Source of the DNA: Holosporales bacterium
Lineage (GTDB): Bacteria > Pseudomonadota > Alphaproteobacteria > UBA3830 > JAIRMZ01
Direction of reading: 5' to 3'
Assembly (NCBI GenBank): GCA_031279495.1
Contig: JAITIJ010000090.1
Span: 1 to 5,886, forward strand
DNA length: 5,886 bases
Shown here: positions 1-5,886 of the stretch, piece after piece
Layout: the number at the start of each line of letters is the position of its first letter
How positions within the stretch are numbered: position 1 is the first letter of the stretch
Made by a program: the position numbers and the translations under genes
The notes under the pieces: generated by a model
Seen by the model: the letters and a program-made list of their open reading frames with translations, nothing else
Database searches by the model: none
Told to the model about the DNA's origin: nothing

Positions 1-975
1 CGTGCAGTCGTTGCTACAGACGCTATTCAGTTTATAATTCTGGCAATTTCTATACCTCTAATTGCCTATCTCGCGGTGACATCTGCTGGTGGAATAAAGC
101 CTTTGCTTGCATCGGTTCCTGCGGATCATCTGACTCTTGCTCCTATGCGCGAGCAGCCTATGCGGTATATCCCGATACTAATGTCTTTCCTTATATCTCT
201 TTTGGACCCTGCATGGATGCAACGCTTATTGATGGGGGAGAATACACGTCAGCTGAGAATGTCATTTTGTATTAGTGCCTTTGTAGCATCTGCTATCTTT
301 GTGTGTTCTGCAGCAATAGGGCTGAGCGCTCTTGTGATCAATCCTAATATTTCATCATATTCCGCCATGCCATACGTGATCCAGACTCTGGCACCTGTTG
401 GTTTGAGGGGTCTCATGATCGCGGGATTGCTGGCTGTCATTATGTCGTCTGCGGACTCGTATCTCAACGTTTCAGGGATCATTGCCGTCGGAGATTTGAT
501 AAGATCTTACCGTGGAAACTTGGAAGAACAACAAATGATTCGATATAGCCAGTACGCCACATTGGTCTTTGGTGTTTTATCATTATTCGTGGCGCTGCGC
601 TTTAAAAGCATTATCGACATCTTGTTGTATGCTGACGGGTTCTGGTGTGGAACGGTATCGATACCTCTTACAGCTGCTTTGTTAGGCTATAAAAGCAGCA
701 AATACGCTTTTTCACGAGCGGCGGTGATAGGAGGTCTTGTTGTCTTCGGTTGGATTATCTTCGACCTAGAGCAACGCTGGGGTATTTACGGCCTTTTCCC
801 AGGCTTACTCGTAAATGGCGCGGTCTTTTTCGCAACGAATGCTTACAGCAAGCGATGCGGTGTTTTCGCTCAAGAACTAGAGCAAGCTAGATTGGCCAAA
901 CAGCAAGCGCTTGAGTGGCTAGATGCCTACGAAAAACCTATCCCAGCTAATGATAATTCACCATATTGGGAATGA
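1..975 (+). CDS. Sodium:solute symporter (SSS) family permease, C-terminal part, 5' end outside window
   Basis: An inner-membrane permease that would couple uptake of an organic solute to a sodium gradient; the substrate cannot be told from this part. The frame is open from base 1, so the GTG at 76 is internal and the true start lies upstream. The 324 visible residues begin with the family-typical segment AVVATDAIQF, followed by DPAWMQRLLMGEN on a cytoplasmic loop and by GLMIAGLLAVIMSSADSYLN (about residues 134-155), whose Ser149-Ser150 lie where family members place the sodium-site Ser/Thr residues. About eight hydrophobic membrane segments are visible, and the protein ends in a charged tail (QELEQARLAKQQ) closing with NDNSPYWE. 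The stop TGA is at 973-975. The sequence just downstream contains decayed copies of this same 3' end. Family assignment is firm; a proline- or pantothenate-type role is possible but not shown. Confidence 0.9.
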   Translation, partial: RAVVATDAIQFIILAISIPLIAYLAVTSAGGIKPLLASVPADHLTLAPMREQPMRYIPILMSFLISLLDPAWMQRLLMGENTRQLRMSFCISAFVASAIFVCSAAIGLSALVINPNISSYSAMPYVIQTLAPVGLRGLMIAGLLAVIMSSADSYLNVSGIIAVGDLIRSYRGNLEEQQMIRYSQYATLVFGVLSLFVALRFKSIIDILLYADGFWCGTVSIPLTAALLGYKSSKYAFSRAAVIGGLVVFGWIIFDLEQRWGIYGLFPGLLVNGAVFFATNAYSKRCGVFAQELEQARLAKQQALEWLDAYEKPIPANDNSPYWE

Positions 976-1021
976 TCTCGGGTGCCGAGGAAGGGGTGAA
1001 TTAACTCCCGAGAACGAAAAA

Positions 1022-1085
1022 AAACAGCAAGTACAGCGTTTCAGAGCCTGGCAAGAAAACCCGATGAATCCAATGATGAGAAAAG
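1022..1085 (+). pseudogene. Decayed copy of the symporter 3' coding end
   Basis: This stretch resembles bases 898-958 of the upstream symporter. Both begin with the identical 10-mer AAACAGCAAG (898-907 and 1022-1031) and both reach AATGAT 50-51 bases later (949 and 1072). Translated in the matching frame, the symporter tail KQQALEWLDAYEKPIPANDN aligns with KQQVQRFRAWQENPMNPMMR, sharing KQQ, an Ala-aromatic pair and nearby prolines. The stop codon is lost. I infer a duplicated and degraded fragment of the symporter tail, not an expressed gene. Bases 1081-1130 that follow are strikingly purine-rich (44 of 50) and may hold a still more decayed copy, since AAAGAGAAGCATTGA at 1102 loosely resembles AAACAGCAAGCGCTTGA. 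Confidence 0.55.
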
Positions 1086-1141
1086 CGAGACAGAGAACAA
1101 GAAAGAGAAGCATTGAAAGAAGAGGAAAAGAGATTAAATTA

Positions 1142-1480
1142 GTGTGCCCGATAACGATAGTTCCCTACATTAAGAACAATTCTAGATGTTGCGGAAGTTA
1201 AGTCGAGGTATACGATAATGATTCCCTATATTGGAAATGACCTCTGAGCATTGACGAAGGTCAAGTCGATGTGCTTGATAATGATGATTCATTCTGAAAG
1301 AAACCATGGAAGTCGGGAGAGTTGAATCAATGCATCTAATGATGACTTCCCATACTCAAATACCCCACAATTCATTCGGGTAACAGCGCAATAATTGAGG
1401 ATCTATGGTATTAAAAACAATCCTGGAGATGGGGAAGGAGAGAAGTTAAGTCGACTCCAGTGTGCGCTTAAAACAACCGC
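1142..1480 (+). repeat. Degenerate tandem repeat of about 62 bp derived from the symporter 3' end
   Basis: Five diverged units can be followed by eye: about 1142-1206, 1207-1269, 1270-1331, 1332-1400 and 1401-1454, with a partial sixth to about 1480. Each begins with a GATAATGAT-like stretch and ends with a GAAGTTAAGTCGA-like stretch; that 13-mer is exact at 1194-1206 and 1442-1454, and GAAGGTCAAGTCGA occurs at 1256-1269. The second unit contains ATATTGGAAATGACCTC (1228-1244), which differs at two of 17 positions from the end of the intact symporter gene (963-979). In frame it reads DNDSLYWK and then TGA, beside the symporter's NDNSPYWE and TGA. Other units read DNDSSLH and DNDDSF before stops. 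Each unit therefore carries the last codons of the symporter plus about 35 bases of its downstream sequence. Confidence 0.7.
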
Positions 1481-1500
1481 TGTAGACAAAGGATCTGCGA

Positions 1501-1665
1501 ATGGAGGTTGATATTCTCACTGTTGGACTCTACCTGTTCGTTGCTTTTGTTGTAAAAGGAAGAACAGCTAAAGACCTATACAAAACCTACAATAACGAAT
1601 CCAGCTAAATAATGACTTTTTGTGTTGGAAATAACCCTAGGCGTTGATCGCAAGGAGCGACTGGC
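1501..1665 (+). pseudogene. Collapsed symporter relic: N-terminal start joined to C-terminal tail
   Basis: An ATG at 1501, preceded by AAGGA seven bases upstream, opens a 35-codon frame (stop TAA 1606-1608) reading MEVDILTVGLYLFVAF and then VVKGRTAKDLYKTY. One hydrophobic helix followed by a basic GRTAKDL segment is how SSS permeases begin (first membrane segment, then G-R-x-x-K-D/E). From about 1587 the DNA matches the symporter tail instead: CCTACAATAACGAATCCAGCTAA parallels CCTACGAAAAACCTATCCCAGCTAA at 927-950. In a neighbouring frame 1608-1634 reads NNDFLCWK plus TAA, the counterpart of NDNSPYWE plus TGA. The downstream bases (1632-1665) also resemble the repeat unit at 1238-1269. I infer an SSS paralogue that lost more than a kilobase internally and then drifted. 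The tail match is stronger than the head match, which rests on family resemblance only. A functional small membrane peptide is a remote alternative. Confidence 0.55.
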
Positions 1666-1672
1666 ACAAGGA

Positions 1673-2029
1673 CTAAACACATACCTTTGTGCCGAGGGGT
1701 TTTCCTGCCAAGATGTGCACGTGAAGATGCGGCACTTCTTGCCCGCCATCAGTACCGATGTTGGTGACAAGCCTATAGCCTTGCAAGGAAAGCCTCAAAG
1801 CCTGCACAGTTTTGTACACACCTTGCCAAAACAAAACTATTTCCTGTTCATTTGCGCACGCAGAAAAATCATCGAAAGAGCTGTAGGCCTTTTTCGTAAT
1901 GACTAAGACATGAATAGGGGCTGCTGGATGGATATCCTTAAAAGCTAAGACATGGTCGTCCTCATAGACACACGTTGCGGGTAGTTCTTTCCGCAGGATC
2001 TTAGCGAAAATATTGTTGGGATCGTACAT
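1673..2029 (-). CDS. HIT-family (histidine triad, HINT-like) nucleotide hydrolase/transferase
   Basis: A small cytoplasmic protein of 118 residues, the normal size for HINT-type proteins, which hydrolyse nucleoside phosphoramidates and aminoacyl-adenylates; the physiological substrate is generally uncertain. The defining triad is HLHVH at residues 101-105, with His103 the expected nucleophile. The supporting pattern is present too: FAKIL near the N-terminus, YEDD, PAAPIHVLVI with His40, Asn90, and GGQEVP before the triad. I chose the ATG at 2029 because AAGGAG (2033-2038) lies directly upstream, though only three bases away, and because homologues begin MYxxxN. An in-frame ATG at 2044 would add five residues (MQKEP) but has no ribosome binding site. 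It lies 15 bases downstream of trxA on the same strand, so the two are probably one transcript. Convergent with the symporter region; no clear terminator is seen between them. Confidence 0.92.
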   Translation of the reverse strand: MYDPNNIFAKILRKELPATCVYEDDHVLAFKDIHPAAPIHVLVITKKAYSSFDDFSACANEQEIVLFWQGVYKTVQALRLSLQGYRLVTNIGTDGGQEVPHLHVHILAGKPLGTKVCV

Positions 2030-2032
2030 GGG

Positions 2033-2038
2033 CTCCTT
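2033..2038 (-). promoter_or_regulatory. Ribosome binding site of the HIT gene
   Basis: On the minus strand the bases read AAGGAG followed by CCC and the ATG at 2029. The spacing is short, but no comparable site stands before the alternative ATG at 2044, so this decides the start. It lies within the 15-base gap after the trxA stop. Confidence 0.55.
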
Positions 2039-2044
2039 TTGCAT

Positions 2045-2368
2045 TTATGCTAAATAAGGCGTTAGCCAAGACACAATTTTACTCTTTGATTGTGAGCCAA
2101 CAGACACAGCACACTGCGTTCCATTTTTAAACAACAGTAACGTCGGAACGCTCATCACATTGTAATGCGTCGGTGTCTGAGGACTCGTGTCGATATTAAG
2201 CTTGCAGATTTTGAGTGTACCAGGAAATTGCATCTCTAATTCCTCTAGAATAGGAGCAATCATCCGACACGGTCCGCACCAATCGGCACAAAAGTCGACA
2301 AGGACAAGAACAGGAGCCTGAAGTACTTCTGTGGCAAACGTCTCATCCGTCACATGTTCTATAGCCAT
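2045..2368 (-). CDS. trxA: Thioredoxin
   Basis: A cytoplasmic thiol-disulfide reductant of 107 residues, about the length of E. coli thioredoxin (109 with Met). The active site WCGPC is at residues 30-34 (Cys31, Cys34), the buried aspartate is Asp25 in VDF, and the cis-proline is Pro75 in SVPTLLLF, followed by KNG. KLNID with Lys56 and the C-terminal pattern VGxxSKxxIxxWLxxxLA also match the family. The frame stays open upstream to 2623, but the ATG at 2368 has a strong AAGGAG six bases before it and gives the standard N-terminus, so the extension is rejected. One oddity: the normally conserved Trp two residues after the buried Asp (Trp28 in E. coli) is Cys27 here, and further cysteines occur at 55 and 86. 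First gene of a likely two-gene transcript with the HIT gene. It could be a thioredoxin-like paralogue with a narrower role, but the fold is not in doubt. Confidence 0.93.
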   Translation of the reverse strand: MAIEHVTDETFATEVLQAPVLVLVDFCADWCGPCRMIAPILEELEMQFPGTLKICKLNIDTSPQTPTHYNVMSVPTLLLFKNGTQCAVSVGSQSKSKIVSWLTPYLA

Positions 2369-2512
2369 GTTCCTCTCCTTCTTCTCCAATGCGAGTCTAG
2401 CGGTATTCGTGTTTTTTCGAAAGCGCAATATTTTGTAGGGAAAACGTTGATAAGAAACGGTTCCTGAAAGGGACAAAACACGATAGACTTTCCCGGAAAC
2501 AATAGAGGGCGC
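2369..2512. promoter_or_regulatory. Divergent intergenic region between trxA and glmU
   Basis: These 144 bases must hold the promoter for the minus-strand trxA-HIT pair and probably the one for glmUS. No box pair is convincing. For glmU, TTGATA at 2447-2452 resembles a -35 element, but nothing like TATAAT lies 16-18 bases downstream. For trxA, the minus strand offers TACAAA-like -10 candidates without a matching -35. A near-perfect palindrome TTTCCCGGAAA (2489-2499) sits shortly before the glmU start and could be an operator or simple chance. AGAGGG at 2504-2509, three bases before the ATG, is the likely glmU ribosome binding site. Promoter presence is inferred from the divergent layout. Confidence 0.5.
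2375..2380 (-). promoter_or_regulatory. Ribosome binding site of trxA
   Basis: The minus strand reads AAGGAG, a six-base spacer AGGAAC, then the ATG at 2368. This strong site fixes the trxA start against the longer open frame. Confidence 0.8.
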
Positions 2513-3856
2513 ATGTTTTCGGCAGTGTTTTGCGTGGTACTTGCAGCTGGTAGGGGGTCGCGCATGCGTTCGCGCGTGCCGAAAGTGTTGCATCCGGTAG
2601 GTGGGCTTCCTCTGCTCGGTCATTGCCTAAAAACAGTTCAGAAATGCGGAATTTCTCACATTGCTGTTGTTGTATCGCCTGATTTGCGGAAAGTAGAGCA
2701 GCACTTACCCTCAGATGCTGGTATAGACACAACGCTTCTTTCCGTTGTTGTTCAAGATCCTCCTCGTGGAACAGGCGAAGCGGTACAGTATGCTCGGCAA
2801 AAAATGCCAGCGGCAGCGCAATGGATGCTGGTTCTTTATGGTGACACGCCGCTTGTGACGCCGGAAATGCTGCAGTCACTATTGCGTAAAGCGCAAGAGT
2901 GCCCACAAACAGGCATCGTATTACTCGCAATGCATCCGAAAGAGGCCGCAGGATACGCGCGTCTTGTTCCCACCACTGATGGACGTGGAATCAGCGCCGT
3001 TATAGAGGCAGAAGAAGCTAGCGATCACGAACTTAGCCTTCCTCTGTGTAACGCAGGTATGTTGCTGCATCGTGAGGTAGTACTGAATTTGTTGCATCAA
3101 ATTACGCCACGTCAGGGGCGTGAGGTTTTTCTGACAGATATTGTTGCTTTGGCGAGCGCAAATGGCTGGCATTGTACTTATGTTGAGGAATCAGCTGAAG
3201 CTTTACGCGGCTCCAATACTTGTGCGGACTTAGCGGCCTTGGAACACATTTTCCAGAAGCACGCTCGGGCTAAAGCTATGGCCCATGGTGTTGCGCTTAT
3301 TGCGCCTGAGACCGTGTATTTCTCTTATAATACATACCTAGAACCTGACGTAACGGTTTTTCCTTATGTCTTTTTTGATAAAAAGGTGCATGTAGGAGCT
3401 GGTAGCCGTATTGGGCCTTTTTGTGTTTTAGAGGGTGTTATAGTGGGCAAGAACGTTGTCGTTGGACCTTTTGCTCGCTTGCGACCCGGAACAGAACTAG
3501 CGGATTGCGTGCGTATCGGCAATTTTGTAGAAGTCAAAAACGCTTGTCTTGCTGAAGGGGCCAAGGTAAACCACCTAAGTTACATTGGAGACGCATTTCT
3601 TGGAAAAGCATGCAATATCGGCGCTGGTACGATTACGTGCAATTACGATGGGGTAACAAAACATAAGACCACCATAGGTGACGGTGCTTTTATCGGTTCG
3701 AATACTGCTCTTGTTGCTCCTGTAAACGTTGGAAAAGAGGCAACTATCGGCGCTGGAAGCACGATAACGCACGATATTCCTGAAGAAGCTTTGGGGATTA
3801 CGCGTGCAGAGTTAAAAATCGTCTCGGGATTTCGCCAAAGGACACAATCAAGATAA
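2513..3856 (+). CDS. glmU: Bifunctional UDP-N-acetylglucosamine pyrophosphorylase / glucosamine-1-phosphate N-acetyltransferase
   Basis: A cytoplasmic enzyme that acetylates glucosamine-1-phosphate with acetyl-CoA, then transfers UMP from UTP to give UDP-GlcNAc for peptidoglycan and lipid A. It has 447 residues, slightly shorter than E. coli GlmU (456), mostly through a short C-terminus. The N-terminal uridyltransferase domain (about 1-235) starts LAAGRGSRM and PKVLH, with Asp111 (YGDTPLV), Glu165, Asn180 (CNAGM) and Asn235 at the metal- and substrate-binding positions. The left-handed beta-helix acetyltransferase domain (about 255-440) keeps Arg324, Lys342, His354 (catalytic base), Tyr357, Asn368, Asn377, Tyr378, Lys383 and Ser396, all offset by nine from E. 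coli. The usual GTxHA is GTGEA here (87-90). The stop TAA shares its last base with the glmS ATG, so glmS translation is probably coupled. Confidence 0.97.
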   Translation: MFSAVFCVVLAAGRGSRMRSRVPKVLHPVGGLPLLGHCLKTVQKCGISHIAVVVSPDLRKVEQHLPSDAGIDTTLLSVVVQDPPRGTGEAVQYARQKMPAAAQWMLVLYGDTPLVTPEMLQSLLRKAQECPQTGIVLLAMHPKEAAGYARLVPTTDGRGISAVIEAEEASDHELSLPLCNAGMLLHREVVLNLLHQITPRQGREVFLTDIVALASANGWHCTYVEESAEALRGSNTCADLAALEHIFQKHARAKAMAHGVALIAPETVYFSYNTYLEPDVTVFPYVFFDKKVHVGAGSRIGPFCVLEGVIVGKNVVVGPFARLRPGTELADCVRIGNFVEVKNACLAEGAKVNHLSYIGDAFLGKACNIGAGTITCNYDGVTKHKTTIGDGAFIGSNTALVAPVNVGKEATIGAGSTITHDIPEEALGITRAELKIVSGFRQRTQSR

Positions 3857-5673
3857 TGTGCGGAATTGTTGGCATTAATGGATCAACAGATGTTTGCTTT
3901 GATCTATTGGCTGGTCTAAAGCGTTTGGAATACCGCGGCTACGATTCCGCTGGCATTGCGACTCTTTGTAACAAAGCATTTTTTAGGAAGCGAGCAGAAG
4001 GAAAGCTCATCAATCTAGAGCGAAAAGTTAAAGAGCGTCCCTTACCAGGAACAATTGGCATTGGTCACACCCGTTGGGCTACTCATGGAGAACCGACAGC
4101 GAATAACGCGCATCCTCATCAGGGCAAACACGTTGCGCTGGTGCATAATGGCATTATCGAGAATCACGAGGCGCTACGGGAGAGCCTCAACCAAGTGGTT
4201 TTTCAAAGTGAGACGGATTCAGAAGTCATCGTGCATCTTTTGGACGCGTATTTAGACAGAGGCTATGACAGCATCGCAGCTATACGGGCCACATTGCAGC
4301 AACTTAGGGGCTCGTATGCACTAGCGATACTTTTTAAAAATGCTCCAGATACGTTGGTGGGCGTTTGTAGTGGCAGCCCCTTAGTCATAGGGTATGGCAA
4401 GGAGGGGCGGTTGTTCCTTGCTTCTGACATTTTTGCTTTTGCAAATTATTGCGAGAGCGTGACGTATTTGGAAGATGGCGATTGGGCCGAGCTAGAAAAC
4501 AGCGCAGTAACGATTTATTCCCACAAGAACGCTTGTCCAGTAGTGCGTTCGCGTACGCCTGTTGCTGATGTTGCCCACCAAACGACAAAGGGAGCATATC
4601 GGCACTTTATGCTGAAAGAGATCATGGAGCAGCCGCAGGTCTTAAAAGATACGTTAGCAAAGTATACCTCTTTGTGCTCCTTCACGGCACAGGCGGATTT
4701 GTGGAAAAACGTATCTGGATTATCTATTGTGGCCTGCGGAACATCGTTTTATGCGGGTTGCGTCGCCAGATACTGGTTCGAGAAGATCGCGCGTTTAATG
4801 GTCGCTGTGGATATTGCTTCGGAATACCGTTATCGCCATCCAGCTCTCTCTTCTGATTCTTGCGCGTTATTTATCTCTCAATCTGGAGAGACGGCGGATA
4901 CACTAGCTGCTGCGCGTTTTACAAAGAAAGAGGGAATTTATTGTGCAGGTTTGGTTAATGTAGCTGAAAGCTCTCTTGCTCGAGGAGTAGATCAGATCCT
5001 ACAAACATATGCAGGTCTTGAGATTGGCGTTGCTTCGACCAAGACATTCACCGCGCAACTGGCAGTTCTTGCCTCATTTGTTGTAGAGGTCGCTTCTTTG
5101 CGTGAAGTGATTTCCATGGAGGAACAGGCATCTTTGCGGAAAGACTTGCATATGCTGCCGCATTTGATTGAAGAAACGCTGGAGATGCAAGAGAGTCTGC
5201 AGAAGCTTGCTCCTCGATTCGAGCGCGTCAAAGCGGTGCTGTATCTTGGTCGTGGCGCTTTGTATCCCGTCGCGCTAGAAGGAGCCTTAAAACTCAAAGA
5301 GATCTCTTATATTCATGCTGAGGGATACGCAGCAGGAGAGCTTAAGCACGGGCCAATCGCGTTAGTAGATAACAAAATTCCTGTTATCGTTTTGGCGCCA
5401 CACGATGCTCTTTTTGAAAAAATTCTTTCGAATGTGCAAGAGGTTTTGGCGCGCAAAGGGCAGGTGATTTTCTTTACCGATAGCGACGGAGCAAGCGCTC
5501 TTGGTACTTTAGCCGAACGCATACGGGTGTATGTTCTACCAAAAGCCCCTTCTTTCTTGGCTCCTATTGTATATACGATTCCTCTGCAGTTGTTGGCGTA
5601 CTATGTAGCAACTTTCAAAGGAACAGATGTCGATCAACCACGCAATTTAGCTAAATCTGTAACGGTAGAGTAG
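3856..5673 (+). CDS. glmS: Glutamine--fructose-6-phosphate aminotransferase (isomerizing), glucosamine-6-phosphate synthase
   Basis: A cytoplasmic enzyme that makes glucosamine-6-phosphate from fructose-6-phosphate and glutamine, the committed step towards UDP-GlcNAc. It has 605 residues, the family norm. The start MCGIVG exposes the nucleophile Cys2 after Met removal. The class II glutaminase domain (about 2-220) shows EYRGYDSAG, HTRWATHG (Arg73), HNGIIEN (Asn98-Gly99) and SETDSE (Asp121). Two SIS sugar-binding domains follow. The first has CGTSFYA (294-300) and SQSGETADT (341-349); the second has LEGALKLKEISYIHAE (474-489, with Glu475, Lys479 and Glu482) and ELKHGP (His498). The C-terminus DVDQPRNLAKSVTVE carries the conserved Lys600. 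The ATG overlaps the glmU stop as TAATG. The nearest purine-rich site, AAAGGA (3837-3842), is rather far away, which supports coupling. No glmS ribozyme or leader is possible in the one-base overlap. Confidence 0.98.
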   Translation: MCGIVGINGSTDVCFDLLAGLKRLEYRGYDSAGIATLCNKAFFRKRAEGKLINLERKVKERPLPGTIGIGHTRWATHGEPTANNAHPHQGKHVALVHNGIIENHEALRESLNQVVFQSETDSEVIVHLLDAYLDRGYDSIAAIRATLQQLRGSYALAILFKNAPDTLVGVCSGSPLVIGYGKEGRLFLASDIFAFANYCESVTYLEDGDWAELENSAVTIYSHKNACPVVRSRTPVADVAHQTTKGAYRHFMLKEIMEQPQVLKDTLAKYTSLCSFTAQADLWKNVSGLSIVACGTSFYAGCVARYWFEKIARLMVAVDIASEYRYRHPALSSDSCALFISQSGETADTLAAARFTKKEGIYCAGLVNVAESSLARGVDQILQTYAGLEIGVASTKTFTAQLAVLASFVVEVASLREVISMEEQASLRKDLHMLPHLIEETLEMQESLQKLAPRFERVKAVLYLGRGALYPVALEGALKLKEISYIHAEGYAAGELKHGPIALVDNKIPVIVLAPHDALFEKILSNVQEVLARKGQVIFFTDSDGASALGTLAERIRVYVLPKAPSFLAPIVYTIPLQLLAYYVATFKGTDVDQPRNLAKSVTVE

Positions 5674-5676
5674 TCG

Positions 5677-5717
5677 ATAGCTTTGTTCTTCCTGGAAGAG
5701 GCTTGTTAAGAAGCTAT
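5677..5717 (+). other. Inverted repeat after glmS, possible transcription end
   Basis: The arms ATAGCTT (5677-5683) and AAGCTAT (5711-5717) are perfectly complementary and begin four bases after the glmS stop. A second small hairpin, CTTCCTGGAAG (5688-5698), is nested between them. No T-run follows on the plus strand, so it is not a classical intrinsic terminator. It may help end or stabilise the glmUS mRNA, or be chance. The bases from here to 5750 show no other recognisable feature. Confidence 0.3.
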
Positions 5718-5750
5718 GGATAGGCGCCTCGCTGAGACACTTCTAGATTC

Positions 5751-5886
5751 TTAGTTAAAAGAAAAAGCTACAGGAACACTGCGACTTCTACCACGTATAT
5801 GTGTCACGATGCAGTAAGAGCAGAAGTGATCGCATCCGTTCTGAATGGCGACATAGGCTCTTGCACGTACAGGGACTGCATCCTTG
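5751..5886 (-). pseudogene. mtaB: Truncated MtaB-like tRNA methylthiotransferase (radical SAM), continues beyond right edge
   Basis: Read on the minus strand from the window edge, the frame gives RARAYVAIQNGCDHFCSYC followed by IVTHIRGRSRSVPVAFSFN and a TAA stop (5751-5753). The CxxxCxxC motif (codons at 5832-5834, 5820-5822 and 5811-5813) is the iron-sulfur cluster site of radical SAM enzymes. Its surroundings (QNGCDHxCxxCI, RGxSRSVP) fit MtaB, which adds a methylthio group to N6-threonylcarbamoyladenosine at position 37 of tRNAs reading ANN codons. The related MiaB usually has RGxExSRP here instead. A complete enzyme continues about 200 residues or more past this motif, including most of the radical SAM barrel and a TRAM domain. 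Here it ends about 15 residues after the cluster, so it would be inactive. I could not find a convincing continuation in another frame between 5674 and 5750. Either the gene is a 3'-deleted relic or only this fragment was duplicated. Confidence 0.75.

Noticed and set aside
977..1012. Inverted repeat CTCGGG / CCCGAG after the symporter, considered as a terminator
   Set aside because: It has only six pairs with a 24-base loop and no T-run; too weak to call.
923..1201. A 92-codon open frame on the plus strand overlapping the end of the symporter
   Set aside because: It starts inside the symporter in another frame, has no ribosome binding site and runs through degenerate repeat copies. Its basic composition comes from the purine-rich stretch.
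1142..1454. CRISPR-like array
   Set aside because: The whole ~62-bp unit is repeated and diverged, with no conserved short repeat alternating with unique spacers and no cas gene nearby.
1622..1906. A 94-codon plus-strand frame
   Set aside because: It is antisense to the HIT gene, which has clear family motifs.
2369..2623. An N-terminal extension of thioredoxin by 85 residues
   Set aside because: It overlaps the glmU start on the other strand, has low-complexity His/Arg-rich content, and a strong ribosome binding site sits before the standard thioredoxin start at 2368.
2397..2930. A 177-codon minus-strand frame with a signal-peptide-like start
   Set aside because: It lies antisense to the clearly coding glmU and resembles nothing known. 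The hydrophobic start is a mirror of glmU codons.
5674..5750. Continuation of the MtaB fragment in another frame
   Set aside because: Other minus-strand frames here give only short weakly hydrophobic peptides with no methylthiotransferase motif.

Overview
The window looks like a piece of a bacterial chromosome from a host-associated alphaproteobacterium. The evidence is indirect. The HIT protein begins like those of Rickettsiales and Holosporales, the methylthiotransferase fragment has the alphaproteobacterial MtaB pattern, and decayed gene pieces lie between intact housekeeping genes, as expected in a genome undergoing reduction. The order is a guess; Holosporales-like would be my first choice. 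Base composition is moderate by eye, without strong AT bias.

Left part (1-1672). The window opens inside a sodium:solute symporter (SSS) gene that ends at 975. About 700 bases without an intact gene follow, but they are not featureless. They hold several degenerate copies of the symporter's own 3' end: one at about 1022-1085, then about five tandem units of roughly 62 bases from 1142 to 1454. After these comes a small relic (1501-1634) that reads as a symporter start, with a ribosome binding site, joined almost directly to another symporter tail. The simplest reading is a former tandem array of symporter genes that collapsed by internal deletion and unequal recombination.

Middle (1673-2512). 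On the minus strand lie a thioredoxin gene (trxA) and, 15 bases downstream, a HIT-family nucleotide hydrolase gene. They are probably co-transcribed. A 144-base divergent intergenic region separates trxA from glmU.

Right part (2513-5886). On the plus strand glmU and glmS overlap by one base (TAATG). GlmS makes glucosamine-6-phosphate from fructose-6-phosphate and glutamine. GlmU acetylates glucosamine-1-phosphate and uridylylates the product to UDP-GlcNAc, the precursor of peptidoglycan and lipid A. The intermediate mutase (GlmM) is not in the window. Both enzymes are full length with their catalytic residues in place. Beyond glmS is an inverted repeat. Then, on the minus strand and running off the right edge, comes a truncated piece of the radical-SAM tRNA methylthiotransferase MtaB that stops shortly after its iron-sulfur cluster motif.

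I see no new defence, CRISPR or mobile system. The most unusual content is the self-derived relic array behind the symporter, followed by the broken mtaB-like fragment.
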